Shown: positions 1-10,729 of the stretch, one piece after another
Position numbering within the stretch: position 1 is the first letter of the stretch
Layout of the letters: every line of letters begins with the position of its first letter
Assembly (NCBI GenBank): GCA_024663395.1
Contig: JANFAH010000004.1
Coordinates: 558,001-622,000, forward strand
Direction of reading: 5' to 3'
DNA: 64,000 nucleotides
Source: Pisolithus tinctorius
Lineage: Eukaryota > Basidiomycota > Agaricomycetes > Boletales > Pisolithaceae
Position numbers and translations under genes: made by a program
Notes under the pieces: model-generated
What the model was told of the DNA's origin: nothing
Databases searched by the model: none
What the model saw: the letters and a program-made list of their open reading frames with translations, nothing else

Positions 1-1024
1 TAGGGAAGTATTAATTCCAGAATTGAAGGGCATGAGTCAGGTGTCAAAGGGGGCTAGGGCATTGGGGGTCTGTGGGGCAATGAGAGCATACGCGATTGCG
101 TCTCCCACCCTTCCATCCTCTCAGCGAAGTTAACAAAAACTTCATGGATGGGGTTCTGATGGAGGAGGAGGAGAAGGAGGGACGTCTTCTGCTGGATCTT
201 GCAGTAGGAAGGCAAGATGCATGTCATACTCGTCATGAATGCGATCAGGGAGGCTGGAGGACAGTAGATTATACTGCAGCTGTCGCAATGCGGGAAGAAT
301 GATGGACGAGACTGGAATAAAGACGGTGCAGGGAGCAGGGAGGAACGATCCATATGCTTCATCAAGAGGGGAGACTGAAACGACCACATAAGACCTTTCT
401 AACCGAGTGACAGACCTGAGGCGACCAAAGAACGTCCTTCTGGGAGTCATACTGACAAGGAGAACACGCTGACCAAGCTGCATGGGACAGGACGGGGCTG
501 ACAATGACGGGATGAACCAGGGGGCTTCAGGACGGAAGCTGGTGGGAACGCCTGGCAGATATACATAGCCACTGTCTCTGGCAAATGAGACAAGCGAGAT
601 GATCGACGAAGAGGTGGCCATGATTGATGGACTTAGCGAAATGAGCGTCTGATGGATGGAGTGCTGTAGAAACACGTAGGGTGCGAGGATCCTCTCCAAA
701 TTTGGAAGGAAGAATCGTGGGGCTGAGCACTTTAAGCGAGTATGTGAACCGAGTTGATATCTTTGGAAACGGCGGAGATACGACGAAAACCGGAATGCCG
801 TACACGGGCACTAAAAACCTTTAATGCGCGCTTAACTCGCTTCCTCTTTTCTCTTTAGCACTGACGACTCGATCTTGTGCGAAGGATGACTGTTCACGTC
901 CAACAGTCTTTCTATGCATGAGGCCTTTAGTCTTCATCTGCATGCTTGGGCATTGTGCACAACTCGTCAACGAGTTAGGCAGAGTCAGCTGTAACCATGT
1001 CCACAACACCTTTGGTGTGTGACA
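1..1024 (-). mobile_element. Repeat family C, copy 1 (cut by window start)
   Basis: Read on the minus strand, this stretch begins at 1,024 with TGTCACACACCAAAGGTGTT, the same terminus that opens the copies at 9,926 and 24,118. The three copies align for several hundred bases. This copy keeps many CpGs where the other two have TG or CA, so it is the least decayed. Its left end lies outside the window. Its terminus abuts the gag of Gypsy element A, so it probably inserted into A and removed or displaced A's 5' end from view. The element class is unknown. A TG start fits an LTR, but no matching CA end or internal retroelement domain is seen. Confidence 0.75.
142..811 (-). pseudogene. Unrecognised repeat-borne protein (family C ORF, one frameshift)
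   Basis: Two overlapping minus-strand frames (527-811, then 142 to about 640) correspond to the single uninterrupted frame of the copy at 10,117. A one-base insertion near 620-640, just before the segment MATSSSIISLV, splits them here. Conserved blocks include YVYLPGVPTSF, SLSAP, QLGQ, RTFFG and EAYGSFLPAP. The C-terminal tail is rich in Ser and Pro and ends at 142. The protein would be roughly 220 residues. I see no catalytic motif, zinc finger or membrane segment and do not recognise the family. Conservation of a long frame in three dispersed copies, despite many CpG transitions, suggests it once encoded a protein of the repeat. It could equally be a piece of a larger transposon protein. 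Confidence 0.5.
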
Positions 1025-1025
1025 C

Positions 1026-2330
1026 CGGCCCTACTGGATGGACTCTTGGAAGGAGTTCGTCATAGAACTTCAAACAACTTTTGGACCTCACGACCCGGTA
1101 GCTGACGCTGAAAGCCAGCTGGACCACCTCCAGATGAAAGATAATCACCGGGTCAACAAGTACGTGGTCGAGTTCAACCGGCTTGCCTCACAAGTCCGGG
1201 GATATGGTGATGTGTTAAGTCCGGGTCTTCGCCGGTCCAAGGCCGGTCCGGAGTCCGGTCGGGGGTCAGAGGATAGTACGAGATATCAAGAGGTTTGGAC
1301 TATTGGACTTAGCGACTGATGACGCAGCGCTATTCCCTTGCGTGGGCCGTAGTCCGGTCGAGAAGCAGAAGACAGATGAACAGGGAGACCGGGTTAAGAC
1401 GGGAACTAAGTTGATTTCAGACTGAGGCTAAACAGAATATCCTACGGCTTAAATACTAGAAGTAACCTAAGTGTAACGTAGCACCGGAGACCGGTCTGCG
1501 CCGGTACAGCGATGATTGGTAAGTAGTGTTACAAAGAATCTTATCAAGCAAAGAGTATGAACGAGGGATTACCGGGAACCGGGGCAGGAGATGTGGCTGG
1601 GCCGGGTGTTACACCGGCCCGGTACTAACTGAGGGGACAACTCGACTGGGCACTGCCTTGCAGTGCCTCGCGAGCTAACACATTTCTGGGTCGAAGGATC
1701 AAGGCCGGGACCGGGGCAAGGGTTGGACAGGACCGGTCGAGACCGGGGTAGAGCCAGTCTGGGGTGGTCTGGGCACGGTCATGACATGATGGCGCCCTGC
1801 GCCACTTCTTCTACACCAGGTCTCCCCGACCGTATCAAAGATGAGGTCTGCCGGGTCGGCAAACCAAGAACCCTTCACGAGCTTCGCCACCTAGTGCAGG
1901 AGATTGACAGCACGTTACTGGGAGCACAAAGAGGAGGTTCAGTGGTCTAGTAAACACCAGGGGTCGTCCTCTGGTAACAAGTCTACTCCCAATCCCGGCC
2001 ACAACAATCAGTCTAAGCCCAGTCAAGAGAGGTCCAAGACCGGCAATACCTCCGGAAATAGCAACTCCGGTAACCAAACTCAGTCCAAACCCGCCTCGAC
2101 TGGTCAGACCGGCTCTAACACATCCAAGCCGGACTCAAACAAACTGGGAAAGGACAGCAAGTTGACACCGGAGGAGCACAAACTGCCGTAGAGACAATAA
2201 CCTTTGCATGTTCTGTGGGGGCACTGGACATTTTGCAGATAAGTGCCCCAAGAAAGCCAGGAAAGCCAAAGCCTGCACTGCGGCCACCTCTGAGGCAGCA
2301 CTGGCCTCAACCTCAGGCTCTGCCCCCTGA
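1026..2330 (+). pseudogene. Element A gag (interrupted by a solo LTR)
   Basis: Gag is the capsid/nucleocapsid polyprotein of the retrotransposon. The piece at 1,026-1,212 contains TTFGPHDPVADAESQL and YVVEFNRLASQV, matching the middle of element B's gag. A solo LTR occupies 1,213-1,785. The frame then resumes with ALRH-type sequence and LPDRIKDEVCRVGKP. The C-terminal part is Ser/Asn/Gly/Lys-rich. It ends in a CCHC zinc knuckle (CMFCGGTGHFADKC, about 2,207-2,248) and a stop at 2,328. At least one frameshift lies near 1,915-2,190. The N-terminal third seen in element B is absent. Confidence 0.85.
1213..1785 (-). repeat. Solo LTR of family A, inserted in gag
   Basis: This 573-bp segment is the reverse complement of the 3' LTR at 8,040-8,633, running from TGTTAAGTCC to GGTCATGACA on the plus strand. 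It is flanked by a perfect 5-bp target duplication TGATG (1,208-1,212 and 1,786-1,790). It lies antisense to the host element and carries no internal region, so it is a solo LTR left by LTR-LTR recombination. It is nearly identical to the second solo LTR at 3,396-3,969 and retains many more CCGG sites than the 3' LTR. Confidence 0.95.
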
Positions 2331-3395
2331 GGCAAAAAAATAGGTAGCAGCTCTCAGGACTCCGCACAGACTGAGAGCTGCGTTGACTCCGGCTGTGCAC
2401 CCTTGGAGGCCTGCCTCAACAGTGTCCAGCTCTTTCTAATCCAAACTCGTTAACCCCCCATGTTTCTATCGTCAGTCATGAGTTACCCCGGTTTCGTACA
2501 CTAGTGGACTCCGGTTCCACGCATAGTTTCATAGATAAAGACTTTGTTAATCAACACTCCTTTGCCCCTTATCCCGTGTCCCCTATCCAACTCCGGCTCT
2601 TTGATGGGTCGTCAAGTTTCATCATCACTCAAGCAGTAGATCTTTCGGTTCAATTTGCTGACCGGCAATGTCACCCCGGTAACCCTGTTTCTAGCCCCGT
2701 TGGATTCTGAATGTAAGATAGTCCTTGGACATGACTGGCTCACCCGCTACAATCCGTCGATTGATTGGGTATTGAGCAGTCTAACTTTCCAGGACATCTA
2801 CAGGAGGAATGCCAACCCCGTCGACACCCCCTGCCACACCAGGTCTTAACCTGGTCTTCCCAAATCCGGTCTAACTGACCAACCCAACCCCGGCCCTGCG
2901 CCATCTGTACCGTCTGTCGACTCGCCAGGTTCGCACCCCCCTGAAAGCTCCCCCTATCGCCCTGATCAATGCAGCTGCGTATGTACACGCTTGCAAACTA
3001 GAGGGATCTACCCAATTCCAACTTCATCTACGCCCATTGGACCCGGTCCTGGCCCGGTCTACTTCTACTGGTCCTCCACCAGACCTGGCCAGTGTACCAA
3101 AGGACTACCACGACTTTGCTGACGTCTTTAGCAAAGCCAAGGCCTCTACTCTCCCCCCACATCGGGAGTACGACCTTAAGATCGAATTGGAAGAAGGTAC
3201 TACACCACCCATAGGAACCATCTACTCGCTATCCCCAGTCGAGCTGCAAGCTCTCCGGGCCTTCATCGACGAAAACCTGACTACCGGTTTCATCTGGCCC
3301 ACCTCTTCCCCCTACGCTGCACCGGTCCTCTTCGTAAAGAAGAAGGATGGTTCACTCCGGTTATGTGTTGACTTCCAGGGCCTTAACAAGCTCAC
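2331..3395 (+). pseudogene. Element A pol, N-terminal part: aspartic protease and start of RT
   Basis: The retropepsin-like aspartic protease has its active site in VDSGSTHSFID at about 2,500-2,533. The conserved flap/C-terminal motif VLGHDWLTRYNPSIDWVL lies at about 2,722-2,775, after a frameshift. A Pro/Ser-rich linker follows. From 3,037 a clean frame enters the reverse transcriptase: PLAxxx-type [36 protein letters not shown], then [20 protein letters not shown] and [11 protein letters not shown]. Antisense LTR insertion at 3,396 cuts the RT just after NKLT; the sequence resumes at 3,970. Confidence 0.85.
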
Positions 3396-3969
3396 TGTTA
3401 AGTCCGGGTCTTCGCCGGTCCAAGGCCGGTCCGGAGTCCGGTCGGGGGTCAGAGGATAGTACGAGATATCAAGAGGTTTGGACTATTGGACTTAGCGACT
3501 GATGATGCAGCGCTATTCCCTTGCGTGGGCCGTAGTCCGGTCGAGAAGCAGAAGACAGATGAACAGGGAGACCGGGTTAAGACGGGAACTAAGTTGATTT
3601 CAGACTGAGGCTAAACAGAATATCCTACGGCTTAAATACTAGAAGTAACCTAAGTGTAACGTAGCACCGGAGACCGGTCTGCGCCGGTACAGCGATGATT
3701 GGTAAGTAGTGTTACAAAGAATCTTATCAAGCAAAGAGTATGAACAAGGGATTACCGGGAACCGGGGCAGAGGATGTGGCTGGACCGGGTGTTACGCCGG
3801 CCCGGTACTAACTGAGGGGACAACTCGACTGGGCACTGCCTTGCAGTGCCTCGCGAGCTAACACGTTTCTGGGTCGAAGGATCAAGGCCGGGACCGGGGC
3901 AAGGGTTGGACAGGACCGGTCGAGACCGGGGTAGAGCCGGTCTGGGGTGGTCTAGGCACGGTCATGACA
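3396..3969 (-). repeat. Solo LTR of family A, inserted in reverse transcriptase
   Basis: This is a 574-bp reverse-oriented solo LTR with the same termini as the one at 1,213-1,785. It is flanked by a perfect 5-bp target duplication CTCAC (3,391-3,395 and 3,970-3,974). Only a few single-base differences from the gag solo LTR are visible, for example GACGCAGCG versus GATGCAGCG. It splits the RT between NKLT and KKDRYPLP. The two events show that this family repeatedly used its own older copies as targets. Confidence 0.95.
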
Positions 3970-5040
3970 CTCACCAAGAAAGACCGGTATCCCCTACCAC
4001 TAATATCTGACCTACTCGACTCCCCTAGCCACGCCAAAATCTACACTAAGATCGATTTAAGGCACGCATACCACCTCGTCCGGATTGCACCCGGGGATGA
4101 ATGGAAAACTGCCTTCAGAACGCGCTATGGGTCTTACGAGTGGTTGGTGATGCCTTTCGGTCTTACCAATGCCCCAGCTGCCTTCCAGCGGTTCGTCAAT
4201 TCAATCTTTGCAGATATGCTAGATGTCTGCGTCGTCGTCTACCTCGACGACATTTTAATCTACTCCGGAGATGAGTCATCGCACAAGCAGCATGTCCAGG
4301 GAGGTTCTTCACTGGCTCTGGTTGCATGGCCTGTATGCCAAACCGGAGAAGTGCGAATTCCACTCGGACTCTGTGGAATACTTGGGTTACCACTTGTCCC
4401 CGGCCAGCCTTACCATGTCTTCAGAGAAAGTCAAAGCTATCTGCGACTGGCCTGAACCCCAGAAGGTAAAGGACATTCAGTCCTTCCTGGGTTTCGCCAA
4501 TTTCTATCACTGGTTCATCTTTAACTACTCAGGACATAGTGGTACCTTTAACCTGGTTGACACGCAAAGGTGCTCCCTGGAACTTTTCTGAGGAGTGCCG
4601 CCTGGTCTTTCAATAAACTCAAGCAGGCCTTCACTACTGCCCCGGTCCTAACTCACTTTTCCCTGGAGGCTCCTATTACCAGTCAAGACTGATGCCTCTG
4701 ACTACGCCATAGCCGGTATTCTGTCCATCACCGGTGGTGATGGTCAAATCCGGCCGGTCGCATTCTACTCTCGCACCTTAACAGCCCCGGAGCTAAATTA
4801 TGACACTCATGACAAGGAATTACTTCGTGATCTTCGAGGCATTCCGGACATGGCTGGCATTACTTAGAAGGCTCTGCAGTACTGGTTGACATTGTTACCG
4901 ATCACAAGAACCTGGAGTACTTCTCCACCTCAAAGGTATTAACCTGGTGCCAAGTGCGCTGGTCTGAGTTCTTGTCCCAGTTCAATATGGTTATCCAGGT
5001 TCAGACCCGGTAAACTCGGTGCTAAGCCTGACGCCCTAAC
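3970..5040 (+). pseudogene. Element A pol: RT palm, RNase H (frameshifted)
   Basis: The RT continues with [18 protein letters not shown], the palm motif [15 protein letters not shown] (first catalytic Asp), [15 protein letters not shown] and the catalytic box [14 protein letters not shown] at about 4,234-4,275. A frameshift near 4,290 moves the frame to [17 protein letters not shown] and YLGYHLSP, then the connection domain (IQSFLGFANFYHWFI). RNase H residues follow in broken frames: a segment resembling [14 protein letters not shown] near 4,690-4,730, then DTHDKELL and ITDHKNLEYFSTSKV near 4,800-4,940. Several indels make this non-functional. Confidence 0.85.
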
Positions 5041-6400
5041 TAGACGATGGGACGTCTACCCCAAAGAGGGGGATAGCGACTACGCCCGGGTCAACCCACA
5101 GAATCTCAGACCTGGTCTTCACGCAGGAACAGCTAGCCACCTCCCTGCGCACCACCTACCTTGAATACCCGGTCCTATGTGCTGTTGCACTAATGGACGT
5201 GGAGAAGTTGCATAATGATATTCTCTCAGCCCTACCCTCAGACCCGGTTGCCCCAGGTCCGGTTCTCAGACACATCAGATTCCCGGTGGTCAGTTGATGA
5301 CACCGGCTTCCTCCTGTCTAGATGGAAGAATCTATGTACCTGGACTCTAACTGACCTTTCGCCTTCAGTGTCTTGAGGTTTAAACATGATCATCCTTTAT
5401 CCAGCCATTTCGGCCAGAACAGAACCTTAGAGCTCATCCGACGAGAGTACACCTGGCCCGGCCTAAGGACATTTGTCACGGACTATGTCCAGTCTTGTAC
5501 TACCTGTGCCCGGGCCAAGGTACCTCACCACCGGCCTTACGGCCTGCTCAAACAGCTCCCCATGCCAGAGAAGCCATGGAACTCCATCTCGATGGATTTC
5601 ATAGAGCAACTCCCAGCCTCAACCGGCTTTACCACCATCCTCGTCGTGGTCGACCAGCTCTCAAAGCAAGCCATCTTCATACCTACTCACGAACACCATC
5701 ACAGCCCCTGAGCTTGCCAAACTCTTCCTCATGCACTGTGTTCTCTAAGCACGGTGTACCAGGCCCATGTAACCTCAGACCAGGGATCAGAGTTTGTATC
5801 TCACTTCTTCCGGTCTCTAGGTAAAGCTCTAGACATGCGTCTACATTTCACCTCTGGGTATCACCCAGAGGGGGATGGTCAGACAGAGCGCACCAACCAG
5901 ACCCTCGAACAGTATCTCCAGGTCTACTGCAACTATCAGCAGGACAACTGGGCCTGAACTACTACTGCTAGCTGAGTTTGCCTACAACAATGCACCCAGC
6001 GCTACTAACTGGGGTATCACCCTAATATCTCGGTCTTCCCTGAGCGCTGACCTCACATCCAACCGGGCTCGTGATTATGCAGTGGACTTAGATTCACTGC
6101 ACCAGTACCTACGTGAAGAAATGGCTCTCACCCAGCAACGCTACCAAGGACCGGCAGATGCTAAGGCACATGCTGGCCCCTAGGACTTCAAAGTGGGCGA
6201 CAATGTCTATGTAAAAGCCAGGTACTTCCAGGTCGAACCTGGCCCTCCAAGAAACTAAGTGAGAAGAACCTTGGGCCCTACCCCATAATAGCCCAGGCCG
6301 GCTCTCACTCATTCACCCTGCAGTCTACCAGACTCTATGCGCACTGTACACCCAGGTCTTCCATGTTTCCCAGCTTGAACCGGCCATCCCAAATACCATA
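5041..6400 (+). pseudogene. Element A pol: integrase (frameshifted)
   Basis: The integrase zinc-binding HHCC module is visible at 5,385-5,515 (HDHPLSSHFGQ followed by SCTTCARAK). The DDE core contains SISMDFIEQLP (first Asp), TSDQGSEFVSHFF (second Asp) and HPEGDGQTERTNQTLEQYL (Glu). The track then shifts to LAEFAYNNAPSA and the C-terminal part. Breaks occur near 5,710, 5,955 and 6,180. Element B's integrase matches over most of its length. Confidence 0.85.
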
Positions 6401-6660
6401 CCCAACCGGTCTCAACCTCCACCCCCACCAGTAGATGTCGACGGCGATTTAGAATTCGAGGTAGCAGAGATACTCGAATTCAAAGGTCGACCGGCACAGA
6501 AGGTGTTGGTTGCAGTACCTGGTCCGGTGGACTGGTTATGAGGGAACTGATGAAGAAACTACCTGGGTGTTAGCAACAGAGCTGGACAACGCAGTCAGAA
6601 CTCGTTCAAGAGTATCATGACCGGTACCCGCACAAACCCGGTCCCTTTCAGAAATAATCC
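6401..6660 (+). pseudogene. Element A chromodomain (degenerate)
   Basis: The segment starts DVDGDLEFEVAEILEFKG, the N-terminal strand of a chromodomain in the chromovirus clade. A frameshifted remainder then resembles VDWL, GTDEETTWV and ATELDNAV and ends HKPGPF. The chromodomain targets integration to marked chromatin. Element B has the same domain in one frame at 18,430-18,663. Frameshifts and stops disrupt it here. Confidence 0.7.
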
Positions 6661-6818
6661 AGAACCGGTCTCAAGTTTCCTTTCTCTTTATCTGTTTCTC
6701 CTATCTAGTACTTACTATGTCTTGATTTCCTTTATTTTTCTCTATATTGTTTTCTTTCACACTTCAGAACCTGGAACCAGGGCATTGGCATTCACAAAGC
6801 GTACAGAAAGGGAAGGTA

Positions 6819-7850
6819 CTACTCTACACGCACTGCGACCTCAGACTTGGGACCCAGCAGAACCTGGCACCTGGCCTGATCACCTGACTCAGACCAGGAC
6901 CAGCTTTCCTCCTCTTCCTCCCTCAGCCCCTCCAACTCATCGTTGAGTCCCTCGACTTCCCTGTCTTCCTCGTCGGTGGTGTCCCGGTCTGAAGGCACTT
7001 CCAGCGCCAGGAATTCGAAGCACTCTTCGACTGTAGGTTTCATACTGACCGGGCGAAACCGGTAGAAGTTTCAGGAAACCTCCTTTTGCTGCTGTCACAA
7101 GACCGGCCATGTTGTCGGCCACACGCTCCACCAGCCTTGATCAGGCGCTCCATCTGATCGCCATGTAACAGGACCTGGCCCCTGGTCTCAGCGCCTGGTC
7201 TTCTTCATTGAAGGCCCCTCCTCTATGTCATCCGCCTCGTCACCTGCACCCTCGGTTACCTTTGCAGATGGATGTCACGACCTCTTCTTCTTCTCACCCA
7301 CGCGAGGGGACGTCACATCCGCTTTCCTCTTCCCCTTGTCCCCAGCTGGCCCAGCACCGGCCTCACCTTCGACCGGCCACCTGGCAGTGCACTCCTTGAG
7401 CTCAGTTGCACCGGTTACACGCCATGCGCTTCTTCTTACCATCGGTGCTGCGCAGGCAAGGCGTGTTGGTCCGGGCGCAGCGAAGGCAACTGTTGGAATG
7501 TTAGTCATCAACACCAATGATGGTCGTCACAGTACTCACCTGAGGACTCATCACCTCGACAGTTTGGCCCTGGCCCCAGTGGAACTACCAACCAGGGCAT
7601 CAGCCCACTGGCTCTCAGCCTCCTTTCTGGCCTCTTCAGCCTTGGCACGCAGCCTCTATCCTCTGCTGCCTCTGCCTCTGCGCGTGCGCCCTTTCCTCTT
7701 CAAGCCGGGCTTGCTCCTGCCTCTCAGCCTCCAACCAGGCTTCCTCCTGTGCCTTCGCCTTGCGCCTCTTACACTCAGCCAACTTGCCCCGGATGGCCTC
7801 AGTCGTCGTTGTCGCTGCCTACCTGCAGCTCTGCGCTCGTCGCCCTAGGG
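6819..7850 (-). pseudogene. Element A antisense accessory ORF region (decayed)
   Basis: On the minus strand between pol and the 3' LTR, three pieces correspond in order to the antisense ORFs of element B. A Lys/Arg/Glu/Gln-rich coiled-coil stretch lies at about 7,850-7,600. A cysteine cluster region, with TPCLRSTDG and RMACNRC, lies at about 7,470-7,400 and is followed by KRKADVTSPRVGEKKKRS. An acidic tail (DRDTTDEEDREVEG, then EEEEES) ends at 6,819. Stops and frameshifts break the reading here. Its function is unknown. The parallel with element B is the main evidence that this strand was once coding. Confidence 0.5.
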
Positions 7851-8024
7851 TCAGGTTGGGCAGTATGTCTTGATCGTATGGTGTTCTGGACTGGTGCAAT
7901 AGACATGTCGAAAGTGAGGAGACAAACCTGAGGTGGACCAGGTCTTAAGTCCCCTGGTTTTCAAGGTCAGACACAAAATTTTCGATCTCAGCATTGTCCT
8001 CATTGGAGCCTCGTGGGCTTGGCT

Positions 8025-8039
8025 CCAAGAGGGGGATAC
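8025..8039 (+). other. Polypurine tract of element A
   Basis: The purine run AAGAGGGGGATAC lies directly before the 3' LTR. This is the position and composition expected for the plus-strand primer of a Gypsy element. Element B has an equivalent run ending at 20,280. Confidence 0.8.
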
Positions 8040-8633
8040 TGTCATGACCATGTGCCCAGACCACCCCAGACCTGCTCTACCCCAGTCTCGACCAGGTCCT
8101 GTCCAACCCTTGCCCCGGTCCCTGGCCTTAACCCTTTCGACCCAGAAACAGTGTTAGCTCGCGAGGCACTGCAAGGCAGTGCCCAGTCGAGTTGTCCCCT
8201 CAGTTAGTACCGGGCCAGTGTAACACCCAGCCCAGCCACATCTCCTGCCCTGGTTCCCGGTAATCCCTTGTTCATACTCTTTGCTTGATAATATTCTTTG
8301 TAACACTACTTACCAATGTGTTTACCAATCATCGCTGTACCGGTGCAGACCGGTCTCCAGTGCTACGTTACACTTAGGTTACTTCCAGTATTTAAGCCGT
8401 AGGATAATCTGTTCTAGCCTCAGTCTGAAATCAACTTAGTTCCTGTCTTAGCCCGGTCTCCCTGTTCATCTGTCTTCTGCTTCTCGACCGGACTATGGCC
8501 CACGCAAGGGAATAGCGCTGCGTCATCAGTCGCTAAGTCCAACAGTCCAAAACCTTCGATATCTCAGTGTTACCCTCTGACCCCCGACCGGACTCTGGAC
8601 CAGCCTTGGACTGGTAAAGACCCGGACTTAACA
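8040..8633 (+). repeat. 3' LTR of element A
   Basis: The 594-bp LTR runs from TGTCATGACC to CGGACTTAACA (TG...CA ends). A TATA-like box (AGTATTTAAG) lies at about 8,388-8,397, and the presumed transcribed region follows. It matches the two antisense solo LTRs but has lost about half of their CCGG sites through C-to-T and G-to-A changes. It is therefore older or was more heavily methylated. No matching 5' LTR is present in the window. Confidence 0.9.
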
Positions 8634-9925
8634 TACTTCACATTGGGTTACTTAGGGCCAGAGTTGGGTTTTCTAGGTTGGACTAGGTCCAGACTTGACC
8701 AGAGATAGGGGCTAGGGGGTTCAGACTGGACTGGGCTTGAGTCTGAGAGTCATGGATGTGACAGTTTCTTCCCCTGTGAGTTGCATCCTCAGACAATAAC
8801 AATCAAACTAGGTTCACAAAGTGCTCTACATATACAAGATGCATGGATTCATCCCAAGAGAATCCAAAGTCAACAGTGAAGCTCTCAATGGTGCATATAA
8901 CATGATGTTCAAAGTTGTTCTGTCCAATGGATACCATAGCCTTAAGCTCAATAATATGCTTGTAGAGTGGGTGAATCTTGGGATGTAAGTGCCATGCTAT
9001 TATATTGTCTCATTGTAAGAGTGTTGTTAGACTTTTCTCAAGCTCATGTGCCCAAAGTGAACTGTATGGTATTTGCACAGTAAGATGTAGAAAAAAGAAT
9101 TATTTTACATGAGATCTTGAGACATGTTTTATATATGAGCAGGGCATGTGATACTGCTATCACATGCTGGTAATAATGTCCACCTTTTTAAGGAAGACCC
9201 CTAACACCCTCCCCAATAGAGCTGGCATAGGCTTGGAAAGAGAAAGAAAAAGGAAACAAAGGAAACAAAGAAAAAAGGAAAAAGGAAAAACAGAAGACAT
9301 ATGCAAGGATTGGGCCTCAAGATTTTCAACAGTCAAGGGTGAAGCCTTGGAATTCTATACAGAAGGAGAGGTAGAAGAGCTGTTGAACACACATTGACAT
9401 CACTAGTGATGTCTGGGAAGTTGACAGCATGGTCAACCACCATTGCATCCTCCATAGGAGAATGGTGAGGCCATCTGTGCTGTGACAAGGGTTGTTGTTC
9501 CCTCAAGCTTTGAGAAACAGTAGGCTTCACCTGCACCCTCCCCCCTGAAACAAACATTGCAGCAGGGAGGGTCATCTGAGACATAGAATGACCAGCCCCA
9601 GGCTGGTTGTGGATGCAGTGGTCAAGACCACCAAGGGACATGATTCATGCACATTTGATATTGCACACCTCCTGCTCAACTGGCATGGGAGCAGGATCTG
9701 CATGATGAAGTTCATTGATCTTGTCCTGCAAGTGACAAATTTTGTCATCATGGTCATTGAGGTTGTCCTCAAGGTATGCATTACAACAATGCATGTCATT
9801 GTAAGGGGAATGGTAGATGATGTGTACAGCCTCATCAGTGAGACTGAACATTGCAGGCATAAGGCCTGCTTCAGAGAGGGCCATGCCCTGGGAGACATGC
9901 AATGCATAAGCATTGCACATTGTAC
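8634..9925. other. CpG-depleted relic DNA, no supported gene
   Basis: This 1.3-kb stretch has almost no CpG and is full of TG and CA. Short frames occur, for example a Lys/Arg-rich one at 9,164-9,397 and minus-strand pieces at 9,645-9,938 with a coiled-coil-like segment (DDKICHLQDKINELHHADP). None is long, conserved elsewhere in the window, or recognisable. It probably derives from mutated transposon DNA. Confidence 0.6.
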
Positions 9926-10590
9926 TGTCACACACCAAGGGTGTTTGGTGACCTGGACATGGATGTTGCTGATGAATGGAGATGAAAAACTAGAGCCCTA
10001 ATGTGTAGGAAGACAGCCAGGAATGTCAACAGTAGTCTTTTGCACAAGAATGAATTGTCAATGCCAAAGAAAAGAGAAGGAAGCAAGTTAAGTGCCCATA
10101 AAAATTCTTAGCACCTGTGAATGGCATTCCAGTTTTTGACATATCTCCCTCATTTCTGCAGATACTGACACTGTTCCCACACTTGCTTATAGTGCCCAGC
10201 CACGCAATCCTACCTTCCAAAATTGGAAAAGAGCCTTGCACTCCACATGTTTCTACAGCACTCCCTCCAACAGATGCTCATTTCACTAATTCTTCTGATA
10301 TGGCCACCTCCATGTCAATCACTTCACTTGTCCCCTTTGCTAGGGACCATGGCTACATATATTTACCAGGAGTTCCTACTAGCTTCTGCCCTGAAGCATC
10401 CTGGTACATCCCATCCTTGTCTGCCCCCTCTCAGCCTGTCCAGCTTGGACAGTGCATTCTTTTTGTTGGTATGACCTCCAGGAGGACATTCTTTGGTCAC
10501 CTCAGGTCTGTCATTCAGTTAGAAAGGTCTCATGTGGTTGTTTCAGTCTCTCCAGTCCAAGAGGCATATGGATCCTTCCTCCCTGCTCCT
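9926..10590 (+). mobile_element. Repeat family C, copy 2 (3'-truncated)
   Basis: The copy opens with TGTCACACACCAAGGGTGTT and aligns with copies 1 and 3 until about 10,590, after which the sequence differs. It is CpG-depleted relative to copy 1. Confidence 0.75.
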
Positions 10591-10602
10591 GTTATGCTCT
10601 GA
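10117..10602 (+). pseudogene. Family C ORF, copy 2
   Basis: A 161-residue open frame contains the same blocks as the other two copies: YIYLPGVPTSFCPEASWYIP, SLSAPSQPVQLGQ, SRRTFFGHL and EAYGSFLPAP. It is open across the point where copy 1 is frameshifted. It loses the C-terminal tail because the repeat is truncated near 10,590. Many residues differ from copy 1 by changes expected from CpG loss. No function is recognised. It is treated as a remnant because it lies in heavily mutated DNA. Confidence 0.5.
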
Positions 10603-10729
10603 CATGGTCACTTTGTCGAATGGACTATGCATGAATGGATGGAGGGACACACTACAGGCTGAAATTGTTGTAACCCCTATGGTTCTCCTACTAACCCTGA
10701 CTTTGATAGGTTCCCTCTGTTAGGGGTAT

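Larger units (their letters stand above)
1025..8633 (+). mobile_element. Ty3/Gypsy chromodomain retrotransposon A, 5'-truncated and decayed
   Basis: Domains run gag, CCHC knuckle, aspartic protease, reverse transcriptase, RNase H, integrase, chromodomain, an antisense ORF region, polypurine tract and 3' LTR, which is the order of Ty3/Gypsy chromoviruses. The 5' LTR and gag N-terminus are missing because repeat C abuts at 1,024. Many indels and stops break the frames, so the copy cannot be active. Two reverse-oriented solo LTRs of the same family interrupt gag and reverse transcriptase. Element B is a close relative, with many identical protein stretches. Element A is unusually rich in CCGG tetranucleotides. 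Confidence 0.9.

Noticed and set aside
6617..6946. ORF downstream of the element A chromodomain as a separate protein
   Set aside because: It starts in the frameshifted end of pol and continues through untranslated sequence. The corresponding part of element B has no such frame.
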